Shown piece after piece: positions 13,501-24,859 of a stretch of 64,000 bases of DNA; within the stretch, counting starts at the first letter, position 1, and each line of letters begins with the position of its first letter. The notes beneath the pieces were generated by a model. That model was given only the letters and a program-made list of their open reading frames with translations, was not told the DNA's origin and did not search any database. The translations under genes and the position numbers were made by a program. The stretch comes from Maniola hyperantus (lineage: Eukaryota; Arthropoda; Insecta; Lepidoptera; Nymphalidae): the NCBI RefSeq assembly GCF_902806685.2, contig NC_048538.1:4464001-4528000 (forward strand), written 5' to 3'.

Positions 13501-16500
13501 CAGACACTCCAATTTTATTTATTAGTACCTACCTATAGAAAGTATAGATATAGAAAATATAGATATTATGTCTATGGTGAGGTTATCTTATTTGAAAGAG
13601 TGTCCCGAGAGACGAATGGTTTTACGAAATCGACGGTCGACCAGATCGATACAGATGAAGACCTTTGCAGACGATTTTGAAGATCACAATAATATTGTGA
13701 TCTTCAAATTATTATTTATTATTTCAAGCTAGGTAGATAGATAGACCATATTATGGTCTATCTATCTACCTAGCTTGAAATAAGTAGGTTTTTTCGTCAT
13801 GCTATGTTCTCGATTTCTAATCAGCCTTCTTAGCATGGAAGTTGTGATATTTTGATTTGGCATAACTTGTCTTGGTCTGAATCTGTGTTAGCCAAGGTTA
13901 GATATTTTTGCTAGCCAAACGAAATAGTGTCAAACTGTACCTACATTGGTGACAATGGGTGACTGCGATCGTCGCACTGTAGCCATCAAACCACGCTGCA
14001 AGGCTAAACTTGGTTTCTTAACCAGGTTGGTTATTGATAGATCGATTTGTGTCTACGTAGCTAGTCCTGCGCAATCGAATGACAATAACGTTAGACAACG
14101 GCTTACAGTATGCGGCCGAAAGAAATGCACATCGACCTTTAGAATGACATTTCGGTTTTACAGAGCGTTGTCTCTGTCACTCATACCTATATGACGTTTT
14201 GTCGGTCTCAACGAAGAGACAGTGCTCTACAAATTTGCTGTCTCCTTCTATATCGATGTACATTACTTTCGGCCGCGTACTGTAGTAACTAGGCTATAGG
14301 TACTTAGGCTAAGTTACTAACAAAACTACCGAAGTTATCAAAAAATCCTGGGTACCAATCCATTTTACCCGGCTGAGTTTGTTGTGGGCTCTTCTCAGAC
14401 CTGGGCGCGTTTGGAACCCTCGTAGCTTTAGTTTTAAGTTTGCGTAATAATTATCACCACTATAATTATGTTACAAATCCGATATCTGACTATCAAAAAA
14501 GAGTAATTTATTATTACCTTATTTTGAATTTTGAATAAATCATTTGACATATTTCTTTTTCAGGAGAGCATACAGGCTTCGTCCGCGTCGGGAGTAAAGG
14601 CTATTTTCTACCACACAAGTTCAAACAGGAAGCATGGAACATATACGGCATGGACATCCGGCCAACTGATGTGTTTGTCGCCAGCTATCCACGATCAGGT
14701 GACATATCTTTATCATAATGTCCCAATTTCCGCTTCAAGTAGACAAGCGTAGGTACTGCGTACAGTGCGACAAGGCTCTCTTGGCACTTGAATGACATGA
14801 ATAGGGGGGGGCGCTGTTGGAGAACAAAGGCTTAGAATATTCAAACAAGAACAAAGGGGACACTTGAAGGCAACGTTAGTTCCGATTTTCGCCAAGATAG
14901 TCTTGTTGGACTGTAACGCTTTACAATTTACATGCCTGAGGCTAACCTCCCAGCTTTCTAAAAACATTTCGGATTACTTTATTGCGCATGCAATAATCAA
15001 TTCGTGGCTTCTTCACGCCAAAGAAACGCGTTTTTCTTGAAGAAGATATATATCCGGATTTTAATCAGAAACACAAAACTTAGAATATTCTAAATCTAAA
15101 CCATAGCCTTAAGTAGGTACCTTAAATCCACAATCAGTGTTCAAGTAGATAGATGAAACATCCTCGAGGATGAGCCCACTGGGCGACGTGCAAGAGAGGC
15201 TCTGGTGCACGTTCGTGAGTTCCCGAGCCACTTAATATGCGTTGAGAATGGCTACCGAGGGGTTTTTAGTGGGTAGAAATCCCACATAACCCGATCTTTT
15301 CTCAAAGAGATTGGGTATCTGGAGAAGATTTCCCGAAATAGGGCTTGAATTTTCAAAAATCCTTTCTTTGCGGATGCCTACGTAATAGCTAAGTATCTGC
15401 ATGCCAAATTTCAGCCCGATCCGTCCAGTATTTTAAGCTGTGCGTTGATAGATCAGTCAGTCAGCCAGTCAGCCAGTCAGTTAGTCAGTCAGTCAGTCAG
15501 TCAGTCAGTTAGTCAGTCAGTCACCTTTTCCTTTTATATACATATTTAGATAAAATATTAAGAAATTGAGTCCAGCTGGAAATCGAATCCCGAACCTGAT
15601 GAACTCTTTAGCACAGCACACCCGCTACGTTAAAGAGTTCATCGGCCTAACCTAGTTACTTACCGTCGCGTCACGTTGTTACAAAACTGATTATGATTTT
15701 ATCTCTTCAGGAACTACTTGGACGCAGGAACTAGTTTGGATGGTGGTCAACGATCTAGATTACGAGACGTCAAGCGCAATACCACTTACAGAAAGATATC
15801 CATTTTTAGAGTAAGTACCTACCTTTTATTCTAAGAACAACACGCGTTCGATGGAAACAGCAAGGTCAGTATCATACTAAGTAAATGTGAGTGTATGGTT
15901 GTATCCATCATAATATACTATTATACTATCCTAATCCAAATAATATTATAAATGTGAGTGTGGATGTTTGTTACTCAAGCACGCAAAAACCGCTGCACGG
16001 ATTTGGATGAAATTTGGAAAGGAGATACATAATACCCCGGATTAACACATAAGCTACTTTTTATCCCGGAAAATCAAAGAGTTCCAGCGGGATTTTGAAA
16101 AATGTAAATCCACGCGGACGAAGTCGCGGGCATCAGCTAGTAATATTATAAAGAGGTAAAGTTTGTAAGTTAGTTTGTAGGATGTAATCTCTTGCACTAA
16201 TTAACCGATTTTAAAAATTCTTTCACCAGTAGAAAGCTGGCCCATCTGTTTAAACCCTAATTTGACGAAAGGAACAAGGATAGCTTACATCCCGGGGACG
16301 GACAAAGGCTAATTCTAATGTCAGAAAATAAAACTTTTAAAATACCTAAATCCACGTGGTTGAGGTAACGGGCACCATTTATTTGGTACAGAGCGAGCTT
16401 GCATCCCGAGGAAGGACATAGGCTACTTCTAACCCTGGAATATCAAATAGTTCTCGTAGGATTTTTAAAATCCCCGCGGACGAACGAAATCTACCTAGTT

Positions 16501-19500
16501 TTCATTAAATCGTAAGAGAGACCCCCGTCACCCGACCCACCTACAAATTTTTACCAACCAGTATCTGCAACGGTACAAAGCCCTAGATTCTTCCGAGGTG
16601 ATTCATCGTACAACTATGCACATAATTACACTACCCATACGTGGTACTATTCCATGCATAACAGAACAACAACATAAACAACCCATAATATTATTGTGTA
16701 TCAAATGGAATTTTTGAAAATCAGTTTATATTCGTCGTGTCGAGTAGATAGGAACTTACTCATTTTCGAACCAAGTATAAGTAAGTCCAAATAAATATCA
16801 AATTTTATCTACTTATATAATTTAACATGAACAGAGTAACCGACTTTCATATAAACTTTCAACCCTCTTTATTCTCATAAAATCAAGGCGTTTTTTTAAA
16901 TTTTTAATCGTAAGCCCAAATTGCCCATATGGCAATTTTCATGGATATACTTACTACCGAACTTGAAAAATGACGGACTTTCAAACTTTCATGTCCTATT
17001 TTAGTTTCATCCCTTATAAAATTATGAATGTAATTTCCTAAAATCATTTCTCAGTGACTCCTTTCGTTATAGAAGGAATCTGTCATTTCTAGTTTCTAGA
17101 TGTACTCGTATAAGTAAATCAGTCAGTAAAAGTCTTTTTATCTTGCAGGTTCTCAGTATACGTCCATCCAGTAATGAAAGAACGCTTCCGTCAAGAGAAC
17201 AGTGACAGCGAAAGGAAGCTGAAGCTCCTCGAATACGTCAGCCAACCCGGCACGGAACAGCTGGTCAATGCGCCCTCACCACGCTTCGTCAAAACACATC
17301 TACCCTTGTCTCTATTGCCCCCTACATTACTGGACACAGCGAAAGTGATTTACGTTGCTCGGGATCCGCGAGATGTCGTTGTCTCATTCTACCACCTCAA
17401 CAAGTCGATGAGGACCCAAGGATACATTGGCGATTTCAAAACTTACTGGCGGTTCTTCATTAGCGATTTGCGTACGTAAAGAAATTCTTACCTACTTACT
17501 CGATAATTCTCAACAGCTAAAACACTTTCTAGAGAAAGTGACTAGGTATATTATTATGTAGCTCCGACTATACGTATCTACTGTACGGTTTTAGGTATGT
17601 ATGTATGTACATTGTTCATACTAGGTTATTTCATTATTATCATCATATAATAGCCAGCCCAGTACTCAGCACGAGTCTCCTCAAAGAATGAGAAGGGTTT
17701 AAGTCATAGTCTACCACGCTGGCCAAGTGTGAAATTATAGACTTCACACATATTTGAGAACATTATGGTGCACTGTCAGGCATGCAGGTTTTCAATGTTT
17801 TCCTTCACTAATTATAAAAACTCTGCTTAAAAAGCTTGAACTCGGAAAAGAGTGCAGCGATGGATCGAATCCCAGGAATAGAAAACCGGTGCGTCTTCGC
17901 TTTACTTACTAGACTATCGTCTACCGCTAGATACTTAGGTTCTTCAGGTTGGAAGCATAAACATTTGAAAAGAGCAACCGCCGAGTTTCTTACTGGTTCT
18001 TCTCGGTAGAAATAGCATTCCGAACCCCTTGTAAAAGTTTATTTGAATAAAAAATCTTTCCATACTTTTAATAAAATCAATCGTCCTTCAGATCATTGGA
18101 CTCCATATTTCGAGCACCTCAAAGAATCGTGGGAAAAGAGAAATCATCCCAACATGCTGTTTTTATTTTACGAGGAACTGTCTAAGGTGAGAACAATACT
18201 TACCTACCTACGATAGTAATTACGTACTTACTTATATAATAGCTCATATTATTATAGCCAGTGTGCAGCGGAGCGCTGTTTTCCACTGGCAAGTTTTCTT
18301 GCAAGTTGCAGAAATCGCTATCATTGTCAATTTCAGCAAGTTTTTAGTAAGTAGCCAAAACTTGCAGAAGTTGACCTGCTGAATGTTTGCACCTTGCACT
18401 TTATACAATGCAAACAGCTGCTGCGCGAGTGCGGTAGAGTGACAGCTACAATATCACGATTGCCATCACCTCTGATTGGTTGACGCTCGCTCACTATTAT
18501 TGGCTCACTATTCATTGTAGCAACAAGAGTACCATAAATTCAGCCAATTACAACAATTGCGATTGTAATAATGGTTGATGCCACTGAATTATTATGTGCT
18601 AACTGCTAACGTACTTTTGATGCAGGTTTTATGGAATTGACCAGCTGAATCCTACAAGAAATTATTGAAGTAGGTACCTACCTAACTTGTAAATAGAAAA
18701 GTTGCGGGTTCGATTATCGATTAGCACTTTCTATATTGTTTTTGCTGTTTATTGCGTGGCTTTTAATTGTGCCAACACAGCACAATTCACTTCGCCAATA
18801 TCGCGTAGCTTGGAGAAAACACAAAGGAGATTGCTCGGTTTAATACATTCATCTACTAGCTGATACTGAATTTTCCGTGTTCGCGATACAATTGTGGGGT
18901 TATTAGATTAGAGTAGTTGATAACCTAAAACAGCACTATGAGGAACATAAGACTTACATTTTATGATAAATCTTATATAAATCTATAAGATATACAGTAT
19001 ACCTACTACTACATAATATATTTACAATGTTTAGCAATTTCTATTGTATTAAGATGTCGTGTGTCGTAACATTTAACAATGAGACAGAAAGCGATCGGTT
19101 TCGGAGCATTGACTTATATAATAATATGTAATTCCATGTCGTAACTCGTAAATCATTGAATCTATGGAGACGTGCACGCTAGGTCGTAGTTCTGTTACGC
19201 GCTCCAATTGATCGATCGTCACGCTAAAGGTTCGTACGCACCTGAGCGGCGCGGCGCGGCGCTTCAGTCCGACTGCAGAACGCTTCACCTCAGGCCGCTC
19301 GACGGTGCCTACCGCACTACAACTTCAGTACGCGGCAGCTCGCGTCACTTGCGCGTCACTTTTACACCCGTTCGCGTACGAGCAACAACGTCGCAAGATG
19401 AGCGACAGTGAAGAGGATTTGATTATTATTTCTTTGTTGTGCAGAAGAAGAACGAATTATCGAAGAGAAAAAACCGGCCAAGTGCGAGTCAGGCTCGCGC

Positions 19501-19823
19501 AATGAGGGTTCCGTACTACAGTCGTATGATTTCGATAATTCAAAAACTATGATGCATAAAAATAAATAAAAATCTGTTTTAGAATGTACAGGTGAAGACC
19601 TTTCATATGATACCCCACTTGGTATAGTCACTCACTTCGAAAGTTGAAAATACTAATCTAAAATATTAGTTCATGACCACAATTTAATTTTTTTTGTGTG
19701 ATCTAACCCTAAATTCACGGTTTTCAGATTTTTCCCCAAATGTCAGCTATAAGATCTACCTACCTGCCAAATTTCATGATTCTAGGTCAACGGGAAGTAC
19801 CTACCCTGTAGGTTTCTTGACAG

Positions 19824-19903
<80 letters not shown>

Positions 19904-22900
19904 CAAAGTGATCCTATAAGAGTTCCGTTTTTCCTTTTGAGGTACGGAACCCTAAAAAAGAAGAAGAAATGGATTGCTGACATACCAAAGTCACGCTATC
20001 AAGAAGGATATCACATTTTGTTTCCTCGCCTTCTTAATGACTCTGTACCATTTCACATTTACTTCAGAATGTCAAAGACAAAATTCTTTATGCGATTGCC
20101 TAATAGTTTTTGTGGAAATTACATTAGAAACAATAGGTATACCACACAGGTCGGTAATATAATCCTACAAGAAACCTATGTCCAGCAGTGGACATATCTA
20201 TCGGTTGATGATGATGATGATGATGATAGTTTTTATGGAAATTATAAAAAATATTTATGCATATCCATACTTATATTATTATCAACGCAAAAGTGTATTT
20301 GTCTGTCTATCTACTAGCTTTTCACGGCTCAACAGCTTAACCGAATTTGATGAAATTTGGTACAAAGTTGAATTACATCCCGGGGAAGGACAGGCTACTT
20401 TTTATCCTGGAAAATGAAAGAATTTCCACGGGATTGTTAAAGGCCCATTTATATGAAGTTTGGACCAGAGGTAGCTTGCATTCCGGGAATTGACAGAGGT
20501 AGGCAACTTTTTATCCCGGAAAATCAAAGAGTTCACACGGGATTAAAAATCTAAAAAAAAATGCAACTAGATGATGCCTGCGACTTCGTCCGCGTGGATT
20601 TAGATTTTTCTATAGGTGAGCACATTTCCGGGAATTACCTACTCGTACCTATATACCTGAGATAGATTATACCCTGTAGGATAAAAGTAGCCTATGTGTG
20701 CCTACACATAGGCTAGTTTTATCCCGAAAATCAAAAAGGTTCCACGGGATTTTTAAAAAACCTATATCTACGCGAACGAAGTTGCGGGCATCAGCTAGTC
20801 CCTTAGGTTCTGTGGAAATTACATTAGAAAAAGCATTTTCGCAAAATGTCTTTGTTTTATGTGCAATAGAATATATAAAATAGGCAGGTAAACACAGGTA
20901 CATATTATATCTAAATACCTATATAAAAGAAAAAGGTGACTGACTGACTGATCTATCAACGCACAGCTCAAACTACTTGACGGATCGGGCTGAAATTTGG
21001 CATGCTGGCTAGCTAACTAGCTAATATGACGTAGACAACCGCTAAAAAGGGATTTATGAAAATTCAACCCCTAAGGGGGTAAAATAGGGGTTAGAGATTT
21101 GTGTAGTCCACGCGGACGACGTCGCGGGCATAAGCTAGTATAATATAAACACAAGTACAACAATAGGTAGGCATATTTCCGAAACTATTAATTCTACCTA
21201 GATGAAGTAGGTAGGTATAATATGTACATAATATATTATAGTTATTTAATCAGGATTATTTTTACCATTGATGTTTTCTCATAACGCTCGGAGAGACATT
21301 TATACATTTAGACACTGGGAAGGGGGGAAGCCGACATCCTAGGGGTTGGGACCTTTGAGGATATACTTCTAAGAGCATGAGGAACACGTCATGTGTCAAA
21401 AATTAAACCTACGTTATTTATTTTGAGGTCTATCTTGCCGATTCTTGCCTGTACTTTAAATACCTAACAAGATGCGCGTGTATCTTATTCGAGCGACGTA
21501 CGCATACTGAAGCGCCGCGCCGCGCCGCTGGGTATGTCGCACTAGCGTCACTGCACTGCGCGTCGCTTCGGTGCGCTTCAAAATATTCTCTCCAGCCGTG
21601 CCGCGCGGCAACGCGCGGTGAAGCGCCGCGCCGCGCCGCTCTAGTGCGATATGCGCCATACAAAATGATAGAAATGATATTTTGAAGCTCTGTGCCGCGA
21701 CGTGAAGCTCACTGAAGCGCCGCGCCGCGCCGCTCAGATGCGTACGAACCTTAAAGGTTTGTACGCACCTGAGCTGCGCGGCGCGCGCGTCGCTTCAGTC
21801 CGACTGCACAACGCGTCACCTCAGGCGTTAAGTGCGTTGCGATTTGCGACACCACAATGGAGATCGCTCTTCAGTCGCGCTGCGAAAGCCGTGTATTATA
21901 GCAGGTCGAGATGGCACCCGCACCGGGTTAGCACGGTGGCTGTGCCATGTGCGGGTGTGTTCCCTAACCGATTGCCATCTCGACCTGCCGCGTAATAGAT
22001 ACACGCACGTTTCATAGCTTCTTTTACGCGCTTCACAGCATTCTCCATCAGTAATCGCTTTGCTAATTAGATTGTAAATAATTGCGAGTGTCATCATCAC
22101 CATCATGATCAACCCATCGCTAGCTCACTACTAAGCTCGGGGCTCCTCTCAGAATGAAAAGGGTTTGACCCTAATCTACCACGCTGGCAGAGTGCAGATT
22201 GGCAGACTTCATACACCTTTGACAACATTATGCAGAACAGAACTCTCAGTTAGTACTATTATATATTCTGTGTCTCATGGTATGCAGGTACCCTCACAAT
22301 GTTTTCCTTCACCGCACCGCACCACACATCAACTGAGATTTATAACTCCTAAAAGTTAGAAGTGCCCCGGGTCGAACTCCGGACCTGGAAGGGGGGGTCC
22401 CCATCGCCGCTTATTTTTGTTATTAATTGCGAGTGTAGACAGACAATTTGTAGTGAATCGTGAGTAAAATCAGTGACGCGCTCGAGTGAAAAGTGGGCTT
22501 GAGGTATAGTACGCGACAGGTCGAGATAGCAACCGGGGAGGGAACACCCAGCACAGTTCCCGGCTAACCTAGTACTGGCGAGCGCGGGAGACGTGCGGGT
22601 GTGCGGGATGTCCCCGCGCCTCATACCCCGATTGCCATCTCAACCTGTCGCGGACTATAGATTGCACCTTGTTCTTAGGATCTGTCTGCAGCGGTCCGTC
22701 GAGTTAGCAAATTCTTTGGCAAGCAATATACCGAAGAGCAGCTGGCGCGACTCTGTGAACATCTCAGCATAGAGAGCTTCAAACAGAACAAGTCTGTGAA
22801 CTACGATGTCATGAGGGAACTTGGCATCTTTGAGGCGGGAACGGACACTTTTATTAGAAAAGGTACCTACATTTTTTAACCAGTAGGTATACGTAGATAT

Positions 22901-23506
22901 GCACTTCTTGCATGTTCCAAACTACAAAATTACCTACGTAACAAATCTCACTATGCTAGAACTGTATTCAAATTTCAAAATTACAATTACATGGGTACAG
23001 TACGCTGTACGCGGCAGAAAGTAATGTACAGCGGCCATTGATTTAAAATCCATGACAGCGGCCTTTAGAATGACATTTCGGCTTTGTAGTGTTGTCTTTA
23101 TACCTATACGACGTTTTGTCGGTCTCAATGACAGGGACAACGCTCTACAAATCTCCTATCTCATTCTAAAGGTCGACGTACCTACATTACTTTTGGCCGC
23201 GTACTGTAAGTGGGAAGGAATTCCAACATCAATCGTAATAACCGAACTGATTGGCAGATTATTAAAAACTTGCTCGTTAAAAATGCTTTAGCCTTATTCA
23301 TTTATTATTTAAGTACTCACTTAGGTACTTACATAAATATGATTCCTATAGAAGGTTTTTATTTTAATACAAAGAAAATTATTAAAATAGGAAAAGCGGG
23401 TGGATGGCGCGACTATTTCGATGAAGACATGGCGGCTGAAGCAGAACAGTGGATCTCGGACAACCTCCGCGACACTGACATGCGGTTCCCTCATCTTCAA
23501 CAATAA
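10545..23506 (+). CDS. Cytosolic sulfotransferase SULT-2, 7 exons, complete
   Basis: Exons: 10545-10629, 14564-14698, 15711-15810, 17149-17471, 18092-18186, 22679-22862, 23391-23506. Splice phases run 1,1,2,1,0,1 and the joined frame is open for 345 aa. It is a tandem paralogue of SULT-1 with the same intron positions, except that the 17149-17471 exon is continuous where SULT-1 has an intron before the 3'-phosphate motif. Motifs: YPRSGTTW (loop Lys replaced by Arg, R72), catalytic His in FVKTHLPLSLLP (H157), YVARDPRD with R178 and S186, and the C-terminal RKGKAGGW. The donor at 17472 (gtacgt) was chosen because it keeps phase 1 as in SULT-1; a gtaaag 4 bases later would break frame. The 4.5-kb intron 18187-22678 is filled with repeats. 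Likely role: sulfation of small molecules; substrate unknown. Confidence 0.93.
10936..11366 (+). repeat. Lepidopteran dispersed repeat, family C
   Basis: Starts GGGTTCCGTACCTCAAAAGG, includes a short GTCT run, GACCTAGACTCATGAAATTTGG, AAACAGATTTTTATTTATT, and ends GACTCGCACTTGGCCGG. In intron 1 of SULT-2. Other copies at 19473, 26975 and 54974. Confidence 0.8.
11750..12030 (+). mobile_element. tRNA-derived SINE copy
   Basis: GTGATAGCCCAGTGGTTAA (box A-like), then GGGGTACGATCTTGAGC (decayed box B), CATAATGTCCTCAAA and GGCCGGCAATGGATTGATCA. Confidence 0.7.
12165..12395 (+). repeat. Family A repeat (well preserved)
   Basis: ATGATGCCCGCGACTTCGTC through CAGACAGACAGACAGACACAC to TTATAATATTAGTATGGAT. 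Good reference copy of the family. Confidence 0.85.
12744..12767. repeat. Perfect 24-bp palindrome of AGGT/ACCT
   Basis: AGGTAGGTAGGT followed directly by ACCTACCTACCT, with no loop. Confidence 0.8.
13676..13783. repeat. Two adjacent near-perfect hairpins
   Basis: Hairpin 1: 15-base arms 13676-13690 and 13694-13708, 3-base loop. Hairpin 2: 31-base arms 13719-13749 and 13753-13783, 3-base loop. Arms match perfectly by eye. In intron 1 of SULT-2. Confidence 0.85.
14104..14284. mobile_element. MITE family F, copy 1
   Basis: TACAGTATGCGGCCGAAAG at the left, CTTTCGGCCGCGTACTGTA at the right; inner inverted repeats around AATGCACATCGA / TCGATGTACATT. Copies at 22996 and 26593. Confidence 0.75.
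14336..14455. repeat. LINE-tail-like repeat fragment
   Basis: TGTTGTGGGCTCTTCTCAGACC with CGCGTTTGGAACCC and TTTAGTTTTAAGTTTG; the same words recur inverted at about 30990-31075. Consistent with the 3' end of a non-LTR retrotransposon common in Lepidoptera. Confidence 0.5.
15290..15545 (+). repeat. Family B repeat with CAGT microsatellite
   Basis: GCATGCCAAATTTCAGCCCG then GTGCGTTGATAGATCAG and a long imperfect CAGT run (15453-15530). In intron 2 of SULT-2. Confidence 0.8.
15920..16500 (-). repeat. Family A repeats, inverted, one good and one decayed copy
   Basis: The 15920-16141 copy is clear (TCCACGCGGACGAAGTCGC). From 16146 to 16500 two weaker copies follow (CCCGGGGACGGACAAAGG; GAGGAAGGACATAGGC). 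In intron 3 of SULT-2. Confidence 0.7.
17636..17875 (-). mobile_element. tRNA-derived SINE copy, inverted
   Basis: Inverted 3' part: TCATCATATAATAGCCAGCC, ACCACGCTGGCCAAGTG, GAGAACATTATGG, CTTCACTAATTATAAA. Box region decayed. Confidence 0.65.
17895..18062 (+). repeat. LINE-tail-like repeat fragment
   Basis: Contains GCCGAGTTTCTTACTGGTTC then TTCTCGGTAGAAATAGCATTCCGAACC and ends TTTATTTGAATAAA; a motif I know from the 3' ends of lepidopteran LINEs. Sits just before exon 5 of SULT-2. Confidence 0.5.
18415..18590 (+). mobile_element. MITE family G copy
   Basis: Matches 275-385: GCGGTAGAGTGACAGCTAC, TCACGATTGCC, ATTGGCTCACTATTC, AATTCAGCCAATTAC, GATTGTAATAATGGTTGATGC. Also at 49765-49905. Confidence 0.6.
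19226..19335 (+). repeat. GC-rich element H, copy 1
   Basis: GTTCGTACGCACCTGAGCGG then CGGCGCGGCGCTTCAG, GACTGCAGAACGC and TCACCTCAGG. Same words recur in both orientations at 21500-21860. Confidence 0.6.
19473..19957 (-). repeat. Family C repeat, inverted, with long CAGA microsatellite
   Basis: AACCGGCCAAGTGCGAGTC at the left, an ACAG run at 19820-19902 (about 20 copies), then GAGGTACGGAACCC at the right. In the long intron 5 of SULT-2. Confidence 0.85.
20275..20805. repeat. Nest of four family A fragments in alternating orientation
   Basis: Inverted pieces at 20275-20440 and 20440-20570, a forward piece at 20571-20700 (GATGATGCCTGCGACTTCG) and an inverted piece at 20700-20802. A GATGAT run lies at 20206-20228. 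Confidence 0.7.
20918..21140 (-). repeat. Family B repeat, inverted
   Basis: GGTGACTGACTGACTGATC, CGGGCTGAAATTTGGCATGC, AACCCCTAAGGGGGTAAAATAG and CCACGCGGACGACGTCGCGG. Confidence 0.85.
21500..21860. repeat. GC-rich element H, clustered head-to-head copies
   Basis: Three boxes of GAAGCGCCGCGCCGCGCCGC (21502, 21622, 21714) face one reverse copy at 21762. The junction at about 21736-21773 is itself an inverted repeat (GCGTACGAACCTT / AAAGGTTTGTACGC). Confidence 0.65.
21899..21994. mobile_element. MITE family E, short copy 2
   Basis: GCAGGTCGAGATGGCA and ATTGCCATCTCGACCTGC as inverted ends; much of the core is deleted. Confidence 0.7.
22085..22390 (-). mobile_element. tRNA-derived SINE copy, inverted
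   Basis: ATCATCACCATCATGATCAAC, then ACCACGCTGGCAGAGTG, GAACTCTCAG, AACTCCTAAAAGTTAG and the inverse of box B (GGGTCGAACTCC). Confidence 0.75.
22505..22659. mobile_element. MITE family E, copy 3
   Basis: TATAGTACGCGACAGGTCGAG and the inverse TCTCAACCTGTCGCGGACTATA. Ends 19 bases before SULT-2 exon 6, so it provides part of the sequence next to the acceptor. Confidence 0.8.
22996..23209. mobile_element. MITE family F, copy 2
   Basis: TACAGTACGCTGTACGCGGC at the left, GGCCGCGTACTGTA at the right. Fills much of the last SULT-2 intron. Confidence 0.75.
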
Positions 23507-23923
23507 GGCGTGACGTCAGCAGTCAGCACTGCTGTGGTAATCGAGCGGGCTTGGCCAAAAAAGGCAGTTGCGAGAAAATGTTGTTTAAAGTTTTGCTCTA
23601 TTTTGTGTTTGTAAAAAAGTAAGTGGGTATTCATGTTGCGAGGCATGTAATCTGGTGGCTCGTTTGATCAATATTCCATGTAATTTTAAAAACTCAACCT
23701 ACTGTCCTGTCGAATACTGTGACAGGACAGAGCATGCCGCATATCACACTGTGGCTGTGCGCAATGAGTATGTAACTTTGTGAGCGTAACTCTGAGTTTT
23801 CATCCCAGAAACAGCTGCTAGATTATAAATTAAGTATTAGGTAGGTAGGAACGGCATAGCTGATATAAGTACAACGTTACGCAAAAACCGAAACACGTCG
23901 AATATTTTTACATAAAGAATAGC

Positions 23924-24049
23924 TATAGTTCGGGACAGGTCGACATGGCAATAGAGGTATGAGGCGGGGGGCGCCCCGCACACTCGCGCTATTCCGCACC
24001 TTGTAAGCGCGGGGCGTCCCTAACGCGATGTCGATCTGTAGCGAACTAT
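23924..24049. mobile_element. MITE family E, copy 4
   Basis: ATAGTTCGGGACAGGTCGAC left, GTCGATCTGTAGCGAACTAT right. Within the presumed 3' UTR of SULT-2. Confidence 0.7.
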
Positions 24050-24297
24050 GTGTCTCTAGCTCTCTACATAAATGTCTCGTTTTCAAAAGTCAGCAGCACA
24101 TCTACGCACGCTCCTCAGTGTCACTCTTTTCCTGTCGTTTTTTCTTAGGTACTTATTATGACTACGGTTGTACTTTCTTCATAGAATTATTAAGTATCCA
24201 AGCGATCAAAGTAAGAATGAGAATGTCTGACTTTTTCATTCTTAGTTTAGTTATTATCAAGTATTTTAATAACTTTGTAAATAATATTATATTACTA

Positions 24298-24398
24298 AAT
24301 AAAGGATATTTGGAATTTAAAATGGTTTCACTAAAGGAGATCCGACCAAAGTAAAGAAAAAAACAAAAATGGGTGATATAACCTTTTATTTGAATAAA
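24298..24398 (+). terminator. Poly(A) signals, probable 3' end of SULT-2
   Basis: AATAAA at 24298-24303 and again at 24393-24398 are the first canonical signals on this strand after the SULT-2 stop at 23506. That gives a 3' UTR of roughly 0.8-0.9 kb, containing a CGACAGG-type MITE copy at 23924-24049. Assignment is by position only. Confidence 0.45.
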
Positions 24399-24592
24399 AT
24401 GCTTTATTTTATTTAGTATTTCTTTGTAACACCATGATATTTAAGTTAAACATTGACAAGTAAATGTAGATAATAAGTAAACAGTTTTTTTAACTTTTAT
24501 CGTCATTATTATTTATCGCTATCATAATAAGTCACAAGTTATAAAACTCAAAAAAATAAAATAAAACAATGTGTCAGTCGTTCTTCACATTT

Positions 24593-24598
24593 TTTATT
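24593..24598 (-). terminator. Poly(A) signal, probable 3' end of the phosphatase/PAM2 gene
   Basis: TTTATT on the + strand reads AATAAA on the - strand, about 1.4 kb past the stop codon at 25976. The signal sits about 200 bases from the SULT-2 signals, so the two genes converge tail to tail. Inferred from position. Confidence 0.4.
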
Positions 24599-24859
24599 TA
24601 AATAATACGGTTATACAAAGAAAATAAATTAAAAGCCGGATTTATTAAAAATCAATCATTCGTTGGTAATATAAAAATTCTCATAATAGTGGATAACCCG
24701 GGCGCGTCGGTGCGCGTTACTACGCGTAGTCGCGCGCAGCGACGCGTCCTTTCTCCGCAACGTACTCTTATCTAAAAGCTGATGTCTATTATATAAAAAT
24801 GGGAGACGCCTCCCGCACCTAACGACTAGCCGCTACGAGCGACTTTAAGGCTGAAATCG

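Noticed and set aside
19694..20317. 207-codon + strand frame with a TDRQ run
   Set aside because: It is a translated CAGA microsatellite inside an inverted family C repeat, with no gene-like content.
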